Shown here in pieces: positions 8,769-16,605 of a stretch of 64,000 bases of DNA. The notes below the pieces were generated by a model, which saw only the letters and a list, made by a program, of their open reading frames with translations, had not been told where the DNA came from and did not search any database. Each line of letters opens with the position of its first letter. The stretch's first letter is position 1. Both the position numbers and the translations under genes were made by a program. The stretch is from DATARH01 sp036268425 (GTDB lineage Bacteria > Pseudomonadota > Alphaproteobacteria > ATCC43930 > CGMCC-115725): the NCBI GenBank assembly GCA_036268425.1, contig DATAUE010000175.1, positions 24,695-88,694 on the forward strand. Direction: 5' to 3'.

Positions 8769-9521
8769 TCAGGTGGCGAGGTAGCCGCCGTCGACATAAA
8801 GCTCGGCGCCGGTGATGTAGGATGCCTCATCCGAGGCCAGGAACAAGACCGCGTTGGCGACTTCTTCCACCCGGCCGTCGCGGCCGAGCGGCACCTGTTC
8901 CAGCATCTTGGCGCGGGTTGCCGGGTCGGCGGTGCGGCCCGACGTGCGCATCGGCGGCATCAGCCCCGGATGTACCGAATTGACGCGGATATTGTGGCGC
9001 CCCTGCTGTACCGCGCCGACCTTGGTCATCGTCCGCACCGCGCCTTTCGAGGCGTTGTAGGCGGCATGGATGCCGCGCTGGCCGGTAACGCCGGAAATCG
9101 ACGAGATGTTGACGATCGCGCCGCCGCCGAGCCTGCGCATTTGCGGGATCGCATATTTCATCCCGAAAAAGGCGCCGCGCGCGTTGACGTCCATGATCTT
9201 GTCCCAGGCCGGCGTGTCGAACAGGTCATCGACCGCGCTGCCGCTGATCCCGGCATTGTTGACCAGGATATCGAGCTTGCCGAAACCGGCGACAGTCGCG
9301 TCGACAACCGCTTTCCAGTTGGCTTCGTCGGTCACATCGAGATGATGGAATGCGGCGGCGCCGTTCGCCTGGGCGATTTCGTCGACGATCTTGCGCCCCT
9401 CGTCATCGAGTTGGTCGGTGACGGCGACTTTGCAGCCTTCGCGGGCAAAGATGCGCGCCATGCTGGCGCCCATTCCCGATGCAGCGCCGGTGATCAGCGC
9501 CACTTTGCCTTCGAGCCTCAT
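8769..9521 (-). CDS. Short-chain dehydrogenase/reductase (classical SDR)
   Basis: 250 residues, the normal SDR length, with GGGAGG before the ATG. The motifs are complete: TGAASGMG (cofactor binding, 11-18), NNAG, a catalytic Ser in NISSISG, Y-N-A-S-K catalytic pair, and the C-terminal GAELYVDGGY. Asp in TDQLDDEG after the second strand suggests NAD preference. It would oxidise or reduce an alcohol/ketone in the cytosol. It sits upstream of the cupin gene on the same strand, which suggests a shared small-molecule pathway. Substrate is not predictable. Confidence 0.9.
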   Translation of the reverse strand: MRLEGKVALITGAASGMGASMARIFAREGCKVAVTDQLDDEGRKIVDEIAQANGAAAFHHLDVTDEANWKAVVDATVAGFGKLDILVNNAGISGSAVDDLFDTPAWDKIMDVNARGAFFGMKYAIPQMRRLGGGAIVNISSISGVTGQRGIHAAYNASKGAVRTMTKVGAVQQGRHNIRVNSVHPGLMPPMRTSGRTADPATRAKMLEQVPLGRDGRVEEVANAVLFLASDEASYITGAELYVDGGYLAT

Positions 9522-9544
9522 CCGTCCCTCCCGTTCCGATTTCT

Positions 9545-9582
9545 GTCAGTTGACCCCGGCTTTCCGTCAGTTGACCCCGGCT
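9545..9582. repeat. 17-bp direct repeat (21-bp period) at the end of the Sir2 gene
   Basis: GTCAGTTGACCCCGGCT occurs at 9545-9561 and again at 9566-9582. The inner copy supplies the last codons and stop of the Sir2-like gene; the outer copy lies just beyond the stop. This is a small tandem duplication. Confidence 0.8.
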
Positions 9583-10322
9583 GCGGTGCCGAGCGTATCG
9601 CCGATCGGTTCGTGCAACACAAGATCGGCGAAGCGGTCGAGGCCGGTCGGCTCGCGGTTGACGATAACGAGGGTCGCGCCATTGCGCTTTGCCAGTTCGG
9701 GGAACCCGGCTGCCGGATAAACGACGAGGGACGACCCGAGCACGATGAACAGATCGGCCGCTAGGGTTTCTTCTTCGGCGCGGCGCATGGCCAGAAACGG
9801 CATCTGCTGGCCGAATGAAACCGTCGCGGTCTTGACGTGGCCGAGGCATTTGTCGCAGGTCGGCACCGTGCCGTCGTGCTCGAAGGCCAGGCGCAGATCG
9901 GCGATTTCATAACGCGCATCGCAATCGAGGCAGGTCGCGTACATCGTATTGCCGTGCAGTTCGATGATGCGCTCCGTCGGAATGCCGGAGGCCTCGTGCA
10001 GCCCGTCGATGTTCTGTGTAATGATCGCAGCGACCTTGCCGCGGCGCACCAGCGCATCGACCGCCCGATGCCCGCGATTGGGTGCGGCCGCACGGAAAAT
10101 GTCCTCCATCGCAAAGCGCCTGCGCCAGGTTTCGCGCCGCGCTTCCTCGGAGGCGAGGAACTCGCTGAAATCGATTGGCGCCATCTGCGTCCAGATGCCG
10201 CCGGGGCTGCGAAAATCCGGGATGCCGGATTCGGTGCTGATGCCGGCGCCGGTAAAGACGACGGCCCGCCGGGAGGCGGCGATCAGCTGCGCCAGCGCGG
10301 CGCTTCCATCCTGTGTGATCAT
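9567..10322 (-). CDS. cobB: NAD-dependent protein deacylase, Sir2 family
   Basis: 251 residues from ATG 10322; a longer frame would need a TTG start. Sir2 signatures are all present: GAGIS (25-29) with SGIPDFR, TQNID (102-106), catalytic His123 in ELHGN, zinc cysteines C131, C134, C156 and C159, and the GSSL motif. The enzyme removes acetyl or other acyl groups from lysines using NAD+, typically regulating acyl-CoA synthetases. That fits a neighbourhood rich in CoA-linked enzymes. It is divergent from the alpha/beta hydrolase gene. The 3' end carries a small duplication. Confidence 0.9.
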   Translation of the reverse strand: MITQDGSAALAQLIAASRRAVVFTGAGISTESGIPDFRSPGGIWTQMAPIDFSEFLASEEARRETWRRRFAMEDIFRAAAPNRGHRAVDALVRRGKVAAIITQNIDGLHEASGIPTERIIELHGNTMYATCLDCDARYEIADLRLAFEHDGTVPTCDKCLGHVKTATVSFGQQMPFLAMRRAEEETLAADLFIVLGSSLVVYPAAGFPELAKRNGATLVIVNREPTGLDRFADLVLHEPIGDTLGTAAGVN

Positions 10323-10450
10323 GCCGCTACTTTGGCAAAAGCGCCGCACGCCGCCAAGCAATCCCGCGTGGGTTGTGCTATTTCGGGCAAGGCGGCGTTT
10401 GGTCCCGCCAGCACGGTGCGATGCGGTGCGGCGCGACCGAGGAGGAACGG

Positions 10451-11311
10451 ATGGCGATGAAGGCGCGTAACCTGCCGGTGCTCGGCCCGCAGGGCTTTCT
10501 CAACCTCGCCTATGGCGAATGGCAGGGCCCGCCCGGCGCGCCGACCGTGTTGTGCGTCCACGGGCTGACCCGCAACAGTCGCGATTTCGATTTTCTGGCC
10601 GAGGCTCTGTCGGCGCGTTTTCGGGTGATCTGCCCGGATATGCCCGGACGCGGCCGCAGCGACTGGCTCGATGACTCGGCCGATTACAGTTTTCCGTTCT
10701 ACCTTGCCGTCATCGGGGCGCTGTTTGCCCGGCTCGATGTGGCATCATTGTCCTGGGTCGGGACCTCGATGGGCGGGCTGATCGGTATGCTCGTCGCGTG
10801 CCTGCCGCAAGCACCGATCGATCGGCTGGTGCTGAACGATATTGGACCGGTCGTTGCCCGCGAGGGGTTGCAACGCATCGGAGATGTTGTCGGCCGCGAC
10901 CCTGCATTCTCCAACCGGCAGGAAATGGAAGTCCATCTACGTGAGGTTTGCGCACCGTTCGGGCGGCTCACCGACGCACAATGGAGCCACCTCGCCGAGC
11001 ACGCCGGCCGCACCCGCAGCGATGGCCGCCTGGGCCTCGCCTATGATCCCAAGATCGGCGATGCGTTCCGTGCGTCCACGCCCGGCGCGGCCCTGCAGGA
11101 CCTCGATTTCTGGGAATTCTACGACCGCATCCGCTGCCCGACGCTGGTCCTGCGCGGCGCCCAATCCGATGTGCTGCGGGCGACCGACGCGGCGGTGATG
11201 AGTGGACGTGGGCCTTATGCCCAAATCGTCGAATTTCAGGGTGTGGGCCACGCCCCGGCCCTGATGGCGGACGACCAGATTGCCGCCATCCGCGATTTCC
11301 TCGCCGGATAA
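10451..11311 (+). CDS. Alpha/beta hydrolase
   Basis: 286 residues. ATG 10451 is preferred over an upstream start because GGAGGAA lies directly before it. Alpha/beta hydrolase landmarks: oxyanion loop CVHGLTRNSRDF, PDMPGRGRSDW, nucleophile elbow G-T-S-M-G-G, an Asp in LRGAQSDVL and a terminal His in GVGHAPAL. This is a complete Ser-Asp-His triad. The lid region is helical. It probably hydrolyses a small ester or acts on a ring-cleavage product. Its 3' end overlaps the following methyltransferase frame by 32 nt, suggesting co-transcription. Confidence 0.88.
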   Translation: MAMKARNLPVLGPQGFLNLAYGEWQGPPGAPTVLCVHGLTRNSRDFDFLAEALSARFRVICPDMPGRGRSDWLDDSADYSFPFYLAVIGALFARLDVASLSWVGTSMGGLIGMLVACLPQAPIDRLVLNDIGPVVAREGLQRIGDVVGRDPAFSNRQEMEVHLREVCAPFGRLTDAQWSHLAEHAGRTRSDGRLGLAYDPKIGDAFRASTPGAALQDLDFWEFYDRIRCPTLVLRGAQSDVLRATDAAVMSGRGPYAQIVEFQGVGHAPALMADDQIAAIRDFLAG

Positions 11312-12218
11312 CGGCGCGCCGCCAGCCGGCACGGCCTATCTCGCCGCCGATGGGTTTGTCGCGGAACTGCGGCAGGAACTCGGTGACGTGGTGCTCGCCA
11401 GCGAGCGGCTGCTGGTGGCGGACGGGCCGCCGCGACCGGCAGCCTGGGCGCAAAACATCTGGTTTGAACCGCAGCGGATTACAGTCGCCTCGATTGGCGA
11501 TGCGGCGCGTAAATTGCGCGCGGTACAGCGAAACTGGGTGCCGTACGCGCCGCTGCTGCATCGCCGCGCGATGCTGATCCAGGAGCGGTTGCCGCCGGTA
11601 TCGGCCCGTCCCCTAATCTTCGGTACGCCGGCGCCGAGCGCGCCGCTGGGATCGTGGACGCTGCTTGACGCCAACACGCTGCTTGCTGCGCCGCGTTGCA
11701 GCAACCCGTTTCCCAACGGCAACGTAGTGTTTGTCGAGGACCGCCTGGGGCCGCCGAGCCGCGCCTATCTGAAATTATGGGAGGCGCTGACCCTCGCCGG
11801 TAGCCATCCCGAATCTGGCGAACTCTGCCTCGATCTCGGCAGCAGCCCCGGCGGCTGGAGCTGGGCGTTGCAGCAGATGGGCGCGCGGGTCATCAGCGTC
11901 GACCGGGCACCGCTCGCGCCGCAGGTCGGCACACTGCCCGGCATCGACTTCCGCGCAGAAAGCGCCTTTGCCCTCGACCCGGCGGCGATCGGCCCGATTG
12001 ATTGGCTGTTCAGCGACGTCATCTGCTATCCGGCGCGGCTGCTGGCGCTGGTCGAGCGCTGGATCGCCGCCGGGACCTGTCGGCGCTTTGTCTGCACGAT
12101 CAAGTTTCAGGGCGAGACCGATCATGCGACGGCTGCCCGGTTCGCCGCGATCCCCGGTTCGACGCTGCGTCACCTGTCGCACAACAAACACGAACTGACC
12201 TGGATCAAGCTTCCGTAG
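11280..12218 (+). CDS. RlmM-like SAM-dependent methyltransferase (FtsJ fold)
   Basis: 312 residues if it begins at TTG 11280, inside the end of the hydrolase gene. No ATG exists near the expected start, and the next option is GTG 11388. The N-terminal ~120 residues resemble the THUMP-associated part of RlmM. The Rossmann-like methyltransferase core has CLDLGSSPGGWSWAL (SAM loop), VISVDRAPL, DWLFSDV and the late FVCTIKFQG, matching the K-D-K-E style residues of RrmJ/RlmM 2'-O methyltransferases. RlmM methylates C2498 of 23S rRNA. The start is uncertain; the function is likely. Confidence 0.75.
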   Translation: MPPSAISSPDNGAPPAGTAYLAADGFVAELRQELGDVVLASERLLVADGPPRPAAWAQNIWFEPQRITVASIGDAARKLRAVQRNWVPYAPLLHRRAMLIQERLPPVSARPLIFGTPAPSAPLGSWTLLDANTLLAAPRCSNPFPNGNVVFVEDRLGPPSRAYLKLWEALTLAGSHPESGELCLDLGSSPGGWSWALQQMGARVISVDRAPLAPQVGTLPGIDFRAESAFALDPAAIGPIDWLFSDVICYPARLLALVERWIAAGTCRRFVCTIKFQGETDHATAARFAAIPGSTLRHLSHNKHELTWIKLP

Positions 12219-12344
12219 GCAATCTTGGCACCTGCCTCGGTGGCGCGCAGAGCGCCTTGGCCCCGGCCGTGCCGGCATTTACTGTGCGGCAAGCGGGACA
12301 ATCACCTAGACCAGGCGATCGCCAGAACGACCAGGGAGCAAGAC

Positions 12345-13127
12345 ATGGAGCTGGGTTTGCGAGGCCGCAAGGCGGTCGTCACCGGCGCGTCGAAGGGCAT
12401 CGGACGGGCCTGCGCAGAGGTGCTGGCGGCCGAAGGCTGCGACGTCGTGCTGGTGTCGCGCACCGCCGCCGATCTCGAAACGGTGCGCGCCAAGATCGCC
12501 GCCGAGCACAATGTCGCGGTGCGGTTTTATGCGGTCGACCTCAGTGACAGCCGGAATGTCGACAAAGTGGCGGGCGAATGCGCCGATACCGACATCCTGG
12601 TCAACAATGCGGGCGCCATTCCCGGTGGCAACATCGCTCAGATCGACGAGGCGCGCTGGCGCCAAGCCTGGGACCTCAAGGTGTTCGGTTATATCAACAT
12701 GACCCGGCGGTTCTATGCCCAGATGGCCGCGCGCCGGAAGGGCGTCATTGTCAATATTCTCGGCGCGGCCGGCGAAAATCCGGATTTCGACTATATTGCC
12801 GGGTCGTCGGGCAATGCCTCGCTGATGGCGTTTACCCGCGCGATGGGCGGCACCGCGCCGCGCGACAATATAAGGGTGATGGGCATCAATCCCGGCCCGG
12901 TCCAGACCGAGCGTCTCATTACGCTGATGCGCACCCGCGCCGAAACCCGCTTTGGCGATGCTGAAAAATGGACCGAGCTGATGAAGCCGCTCGCCTTCGG
13001 CCGCGCCGCGGCACCCGAGGAAATCGGGTATATGGCGGCATTTCTGGCATCCGACCGCTCGGCCTATACGACCGGCACGATCGTCACGATCGACGGCGGC
13101 GGATCGAGCCGGCGCAGTGCGCTGTAG
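12345..13127 (+). CDS. SDR-family protein with altered active site
   Basis: 260 residues from ATG 12345, which follows AGGGAG. The cofactor half is normal: TGASKGIG (13-20), VDL, NNAG (87-90). The active-site half is not. The usual catalytic Ser is Gly140 (NILGAAG), Tyr150 is kept, and the Lys four residues later is Ser154 (YIAGS). The C-terminus ends with the usual TIVTIDGGGSSR. It may bind NAD(P) and act as a non-canonical reductase or lack classical activity. 126 nt separates it from the methyltransferase. It is the last GC-rich gene before an AT-rich island. Confidence 0.85.
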   Translation: MELGLRGRKAVVTGASKGIGRACAEVLAAEGCDVVLVSRTAADLETVRAKIAAEHNVAVRFYAVDLSDSRNVDKVAGECADTDILVNNAGAIPGGNIAQIDEARWRQAWDLKVFGYINMTRRFYAQMAARRKGVIVNILGAAGENPDFDYIAGSSGNASLMAFTRAMGGTAPRDNIRVMGINPGPVQTERLITLMRTRAETRFGDAEKWTELMKPLAFGRAAAPEEIGYMAAFLASDRSAYTTGTIVTIDGGGSSRRSAL

Positions 13128-13156
13128 GAATGCCCAGACTGGCCAATGGAGGAAGA

Positions 13157-13186
13157 TTGAAACTTAGGCGGGTTACGCTCTATATA
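13157..13186 (+). promoter_or_regulatory. Candidate sigma-70 promoter for the AT-rich island
   Basis: TTGAAA (13157-13162) and TATATA (13181-13186) are separated by 18 nt, in AT-rich DNA starting right after the SDR gene and 45 nt before the first island gene. Confidence 0.5.
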
Positions 13187-13230
13187 TTGCTTAGGATTCA
13201 TTCCATACTTTCGTGGGAAAGGCGCTAAAA

Positions 13231-13521
13231 ATGGCAGATCAGGATGATGATCTCGCTCAATCTATTGTAGCGCAAGCGCAGAGATTTCCGGTTCAGATTT
13301 ATGTAAACATGTTCGTTAACAATATTGGGGCGGCTGACATATCGACTATCTTGCTAAGAGATACGACGATAGTCGGTGTATTGCACATGTCGTATCAAAC
13401 AGCTAAAGCATACGGAGATATGCTTCTGAAGGCTGTTCAAACTATTGAAAACAAAACGGGCGTTACAGTTCTGACGCCCCCTGAGATAGCCGAAAAGATG
13501 TCAGAAGGCGAACCTGAATAG
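13231..13521 (+). CDS. Small DUF3467-like protein
   Basis: 96 residues. ATG 13231 follows GGAAAGG; a GTG at 13213 is less likely. The pattern of about residues 20-85 (YVNMFVNNIGAADIS, then VLHMSYQTAKAYGDMLLKAVQTIENKTG) matches my memory of DUF3467: a Tyr/Asn strand, an aspartate-containing strand, a MS-x-x-x-AK helix and a closing Gly. Function of that family is unknown. Base composition is far more AT-rich than the surrounding genes, pointing to recent acquisition. It heads a three-gene set on one strand. The family call is from pattern memory only. Confidence 0.6.
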   Translation: MADQDDDLAQSIVAQAQRFPVQIYVNMFVNNIGAADISTILLRDTTIVGVLHMSYQTAKAYGDMLLKAVQTIENKTGVTVLTPPEIAEKMSEGEPE

Positions 13522-13556
13522 GCGCTCGGCCAAGCCTCTTTTGAGAAGTGCAGATA

Positions 13557-14192
13557 ATGATATCTCAGAATGTAATTCAAAAAGGCCTTATGGTTTCCAA
13601 AAATTTCATAGCAGCACAACATACTGTTGGCAAAATTCGCTCTTTTTCAGATCTTGTGCAAGGGTGGCACTATGGCACAGGGAGTGCGCCATCTTCCGAA
13701 GTTATAGAAGAATCTTTAAGAATTCACAGCGCGATAATTTCGTTAGGTTTTGGTGAGACAGATGCGTTCCCCGGGATTGATGGGGAGGTTTTGATAGCAG
13801 CCTATTTCGATCTTCATTATATAGATGTATTAATAGAAGAAAATGGCTTGATTACACTTACTTATGAATTTGATGATGCTGTTGTTAGCAGTGAAAGTGA
13901 TTTAACTGAAGTAGAGTGTCGGAAAGAGCTTTCAAAAGTGGCAGGAAAAATATGGAAGCCATACGCCTCGTGCATATTCGACACTTCGATCGTAAAAGAC
14001 GTCGATTTACAAGTGTGGCGTTCAAAAATCCATCAAAAGGAGAGGGGGTTTCAATCATTGAGTGTGAATGCGTACTACGGACAGGCGCCAATATATGTCA
14101 CCATATCCAAACCTACTATAAAGAGACCGCAGGGCACCCTCCCATTTTTTGGATATTCAATACTGAAATCCTCCCATCAACCAGTCGATTAG
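13557..14192 (+). CDS. Unknown accessory-island protein, upstream member of an overlapping pair
   Basis: 211 residues from ATG 13557 (GTG 13548 possible). I do not recognise a named family. Conserved-looking blocks are SFSDLVQGWHYGTGSAPS, LGFGETDAFPGIDGE and a strand-rich middle (VLIEENGLITLTYEFDD). The predicted protein is soluble, without signal peptide or membrane segments. The last 241 nt are shared, in another frame, with the next gene. The final ~50 residues look less protein-like than the rest, so the original gene may have ended earlier or been frameshifted. The DNA is AT-rich, as for its neighbours. Confidence 0.6.
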   Translation: MISQNVIQKGLMVSKNFIAAQHTVGKIRSFSDLVQGWHYGTGSAPSSEVIEESLRIHSAIISLGFGETDAFPGIDGEVLIAAYFDLHYIDVLIEENGLITLTYEFDDAVVSSESDLTEVECRKELSKVAGKIWKPYASCIFDTSIVKDVDLQVWRSKIHQKERGFQSLSVNAYYGQAPIYVTISKPTIKRPQGTLPFFGYSILKSSHQPVD

Positions 14193-14368
14193 AAAACTGT
14201 CCTTCAACATCAGGTGATAACTGCCACTACAATATTTATGGCGTTCCCAACGATAAGCTGAGAGAGATTTTCGTGTCATTGCCACTGAGCGCATTTTTAA
14301 TATGTTATAATGGAAAATTCCGAACGCTATCTGATGCAGATATTCCGGTGGATGCTATTAATAATTGA
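13952..14368 (+). CDS. Unknown accessory-island protein, downstream member of an overlapping pair
   Basis: 138 residues from ATG 13952, preceded by AGGAA at about 7 nt. No named family recognised. It starts with a basic block (RHFDRKRRRFTSVAFKNPSKG), followed by a Cys/His-containing middle (ECECV, ICHHIQTYY) and PPIFWIFNTE. The pattern of a basic N-terminus followed by AFKxxxxGxGVSI reads like a real domain, and the reading frame is intact over its full length. It overlaps the preceding gene by 241 nt in a different frame, and ends 10 nt before the acyl-CoA dehydrogenase-like gene. Role unknown; a paired toxin/immunity-type or phage-defence locus is only a guess. Confidence 0.6.
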   Translation: MEAIRLVHIRHFDRKRRRFTSVAFKNPSKGEGVSIIECECVLRTGANICHHIQTYYKETAGHPPIFWIFNTEILPSTSRLENCPSTSGDNCHYNIYGVPNDKLREIFVSLPLSAFLICYNGKFRTLSDADIPVDAINN

Positions 14369-14378
14369 GGCTCTTTAA

Positions 14379-15605
14379 GTGGCGCGATCAATTCGGCTCG
14401 GAAAGAGTGACGACCGGTGGTCGTTGACGCTGTCGGTCAATAGCCGTTTACCGCTGGAAGAGCGTCCGGTGCTGGAGCGGGCGCGGGCAATAGTGCCTCG
14501 CCTTGCGGCGCGCGCGCCGGCGGCGACCGCGGCGCGGACCGTGCCGGCGGAGACGATCGCCGAATACCACGCTGCCGGCATTCTGCGCATTTTGCAGCCG
14601 CGCCGTTTTGGCGGCATGCAGGGCCGGTTCAGCCTGTTCTCGCGGATCGTCGAAGAATTAACCTATGGCTGCGCCTCGTCGGCCTGGGTGTATGCGGTGC
14701 TGGCCGAGCATCAGTGGATCATTGCGCAATACCCGGAGCAGGCGCAGATCGACGTGTGGGGCGACGATCCGCGGGCGGTCGCGTCGTCGTCGCTGGCGCC
14801 GCGCGCCGCCGCCGTTCAGACGAGCGGCGGCTGGCGGCTGAGCGGGCGCTATACGTTTTCGAGCGGCTGCGACCATGCCGGATGGGCGATCCTCGGCGTC
14901 TTTCTCGGCGAGATGGGCGACCCGCGACATGTCGCCTATCTGCTGGTGCCGCTGGCCGACACCGAAATCGTCGACGACTGGCAGGTGCTCGGGCTTGCGG
15001 GGACCGGCAGCAAGTCGCTGGTGCTGCGCGACGTATTCGTTCCCCAGCATCGCTGCGTCATGGTGAGTGACTTGTTTGCCGGGACGCCGCCCGGTGCCGC
15101 AGTACATCCCGATTATCCGGTGCTGCGGGCCCCACGCGGTTTTCTGGTGTCGTACTCGCTGCCGCCGGTGTGCATCGCGCTCGGTCGCCGTGCCCTTGAT
15201 GTGGTGTGCGCGTCACTGGCGACACGGCTATCGCGCGGCGTGACCCGGATGGCCGATTCCGAAGTCGTGCAAATGACGATCGGCGAGGCTGCAGCGGCAA
15301 TCGATGCGGCAACGCTGCTGATGCATCAAGGCCGCGACGCCAGCACCGCCGCGGTCGATACCGGCCGCCGGATTACCGAAGCCGAGGCGCTGCGCGCCCG
15401 TCGCGATATGGTCTACGCCCAGCATCAGGTCGGCTGGGCATTGGAGCGGCTGTGCGAGCTGAGCGGTGCACGCTGGGTCTACGACAGCGATCCGTTGCAG
15501 GAAATCCGCCGCGATGTAATGACGATCCTGACGCATCACGCCGCCAACCGCGCCGCGGCCTTTGCCCCCTACGGCAATCTGCTGTTGAAGGAGAGCGCGC
15601 GGTAG
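14379..15605 (+). CDS. Acyl-CoA dehydrogenase-fold flavin monooxygenase (HpaB/HsaA-like group)
   Basis: 408 residues from GTG 14379; a slightly later start is possible because the usual conserved part begins at about residue 25. The N-terminal helical domain (PAETIAEYHAAGILRILQPRRFGG), the FMN/FAD-binding strand block (GWRLSGRYTFSSGCDHAGWAILG) and the C-terminal helical bundle match 'type 2' acyl-CoA dehydrogenase-like oxygenases, which hydroxylate aromatic or steroid substrates with reduced flavin. There is no catalytic Glu typical of true acyl-CoA dehydrogenases that I can place. No flavin reductase is adjacent. GC-rich, unlike the island before it. Confidence 0.82.
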   Translation: MARSIRLGKSDDRWSLTLSVNSRLPLEERPVLERARAIVPRLAARAPAATAARTVPAETIAEYHAAGILRILQPRRFGGMQGRFSLFSRIVEELTYGCASSAWVYAVLAEHQWIIAQYPEQAQIDVWGDDPRAVASSSLAPRAAAVQTSGGWRLSGRYTFSSGCDHAGWAILGVFLGEMGDPRHVAYLLVPLADTEIVDDWQVLGLAGTGSKSLVLRDVFVPQHRCVMVSDLFAGTPPGAAVHPDYPVLRAPRGFLVSYSLPPVCIALGRRALDVVCASLATRLSRGVTRMADSEVVQMTIGEAAAAIDAATLLMHQGRDASTAAVDTGRRITEAEALRARRDMVYAQHQVGWALERLCELSGARWVYDSDPLQEIRRDVMTILTHHAANRAAAFAPYGNLLLKESAR

Positions 15606-15609
15606 ACGC

Positions 15610-16605
15610 CTACACGCGCGCCCGCGGATGGGCCGCGTCGTAGACCGCGAGCAGGCGTTCGGTCTCGACCGAGGTATAGCGCTGCGTCGTCGACAGGCTG
15701 GCGTGGCCGAGCAATTCCTGGATCGCGCGCAAATCGCCGCCGGCGCCGAGCAGGTGCGTCGCAAAGCTGTGGCGCAGCGCATGCGGTGTCGCCGTCTCGG
15801 GCAGGCCGAGCGCGTTGCGCAGCATCTCCATCTGGCGCTGCACAAGGCGCGGGTTGAGCGGCCCGCCGCGTGCGCCGACAAACAGCGGGCCATCAGCCGG
15901 CAGCGGATAGGGGCATACCTTGAGGTACTCGGCGATTGCCTGCCGCACCGCCGGCAACACCGGCACGATACGGTCCTTGCGGCCCTTGCCGGTGATCGCC
16001 AGCACATCGCCTTGCGGTGCCTCCGAGCGTTTGAGGCCCAGCGCCTCGGAAATCCGCAGGCCGCCGCCGTAAAGCAATGTCAGAACCGCAACATCGCGCG
16101 CCGCCTGCCAGGCGCTGGTGCCAAAACCCGGCGGCGCTTCGATCATTTCGGCGGCGTCATCGACCGATAATGGCTTTGGCACACTGTGCGGCAGCTTGGG
16201 CGCCCGCAAGACGGCCAGCGCCGCGTTGGCGGCGAGGCCGCGGCGATCGAGAAAGCGCATAAAGCCGCGCACCACCGACAGGCCGCGGGCGATTGAACTG
16301 CGTTCGACCTCGGCGGCGCGATGCGCGAGATAGGCACGAAAATCGGCGGGCAGCAGCCGGGCAAGCCGCGCCAGATCGGGAGGCTCGGCGAAATGTCCGG
16401 TCAGGAAATCGAGAAAGGCCGCGAGATCGCGGCCGTAGGCGGCGAGTGTGTGAGCGGAGGCGCGCCGCTCGCCGCCGAGCCACGCCGTCCACAAGCCGAT
16501 GGCGGCCCGCAGATCATCGGCGGCGGAGAACCGTGCCAGCGGTACTGGCTCCGGCAATACCGGAAACGTTCGGGAACGAACGGCTAGTGCGTCGGGCTGA
16601 GCCAT
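15610..16605 (-). CDS. xerC: Tyrosine recombinase XerC
   Basis: 331 residues from ATG 16605. The N-terminal SAM-like core-binding domain (about 25-120) includes SAHTLAAYGRDLAAFLDFL. The catalytic domain has Arg in GGLRISEAL, Lys in ITGKGRKDR, H-x-x-R in HALRHSFATHLL, His in LLGHASLSTTQ and the nucleophile Tyr in TQRYTSV. It resolves chromosome dimers at dif with XerD. Its 5' end overlaps the DUF484 gene by 22 nt, an association also known in gammaproteobacteria. It is convergent with the flavin monooxygenase gene, with 4 nt between them. Confidence 0.93.
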   Translation of the reverse strand: MAQPDALAVRSRTFPVLPEPVPLARFSAADDLRAAIGLWTAWLGGERRASAHTLAAYGRDLAAFLDFLTGHFAEPPDLARLARLLPADFRAYLAHRAAEVERSSIARGLSVVRGFMRFLDRRGLAANAALAVLRAPKLPHSVPKPLSVDDAAEMIEAPPGFGTSAWQAARDVAVLTLLYGGGLRISEALGLKRSEAPQGDVLAITGKGRKDRIVPVLPAVRQAIAEYLKVCPYPLPADGPLFVGARGGPLNPRLVQRQMEMLRNALGLPETATPHALRHSFATHLLGAGGDLRAIQELLGHASLSTTQRYTSVETERLLAVYDAAHPRARV

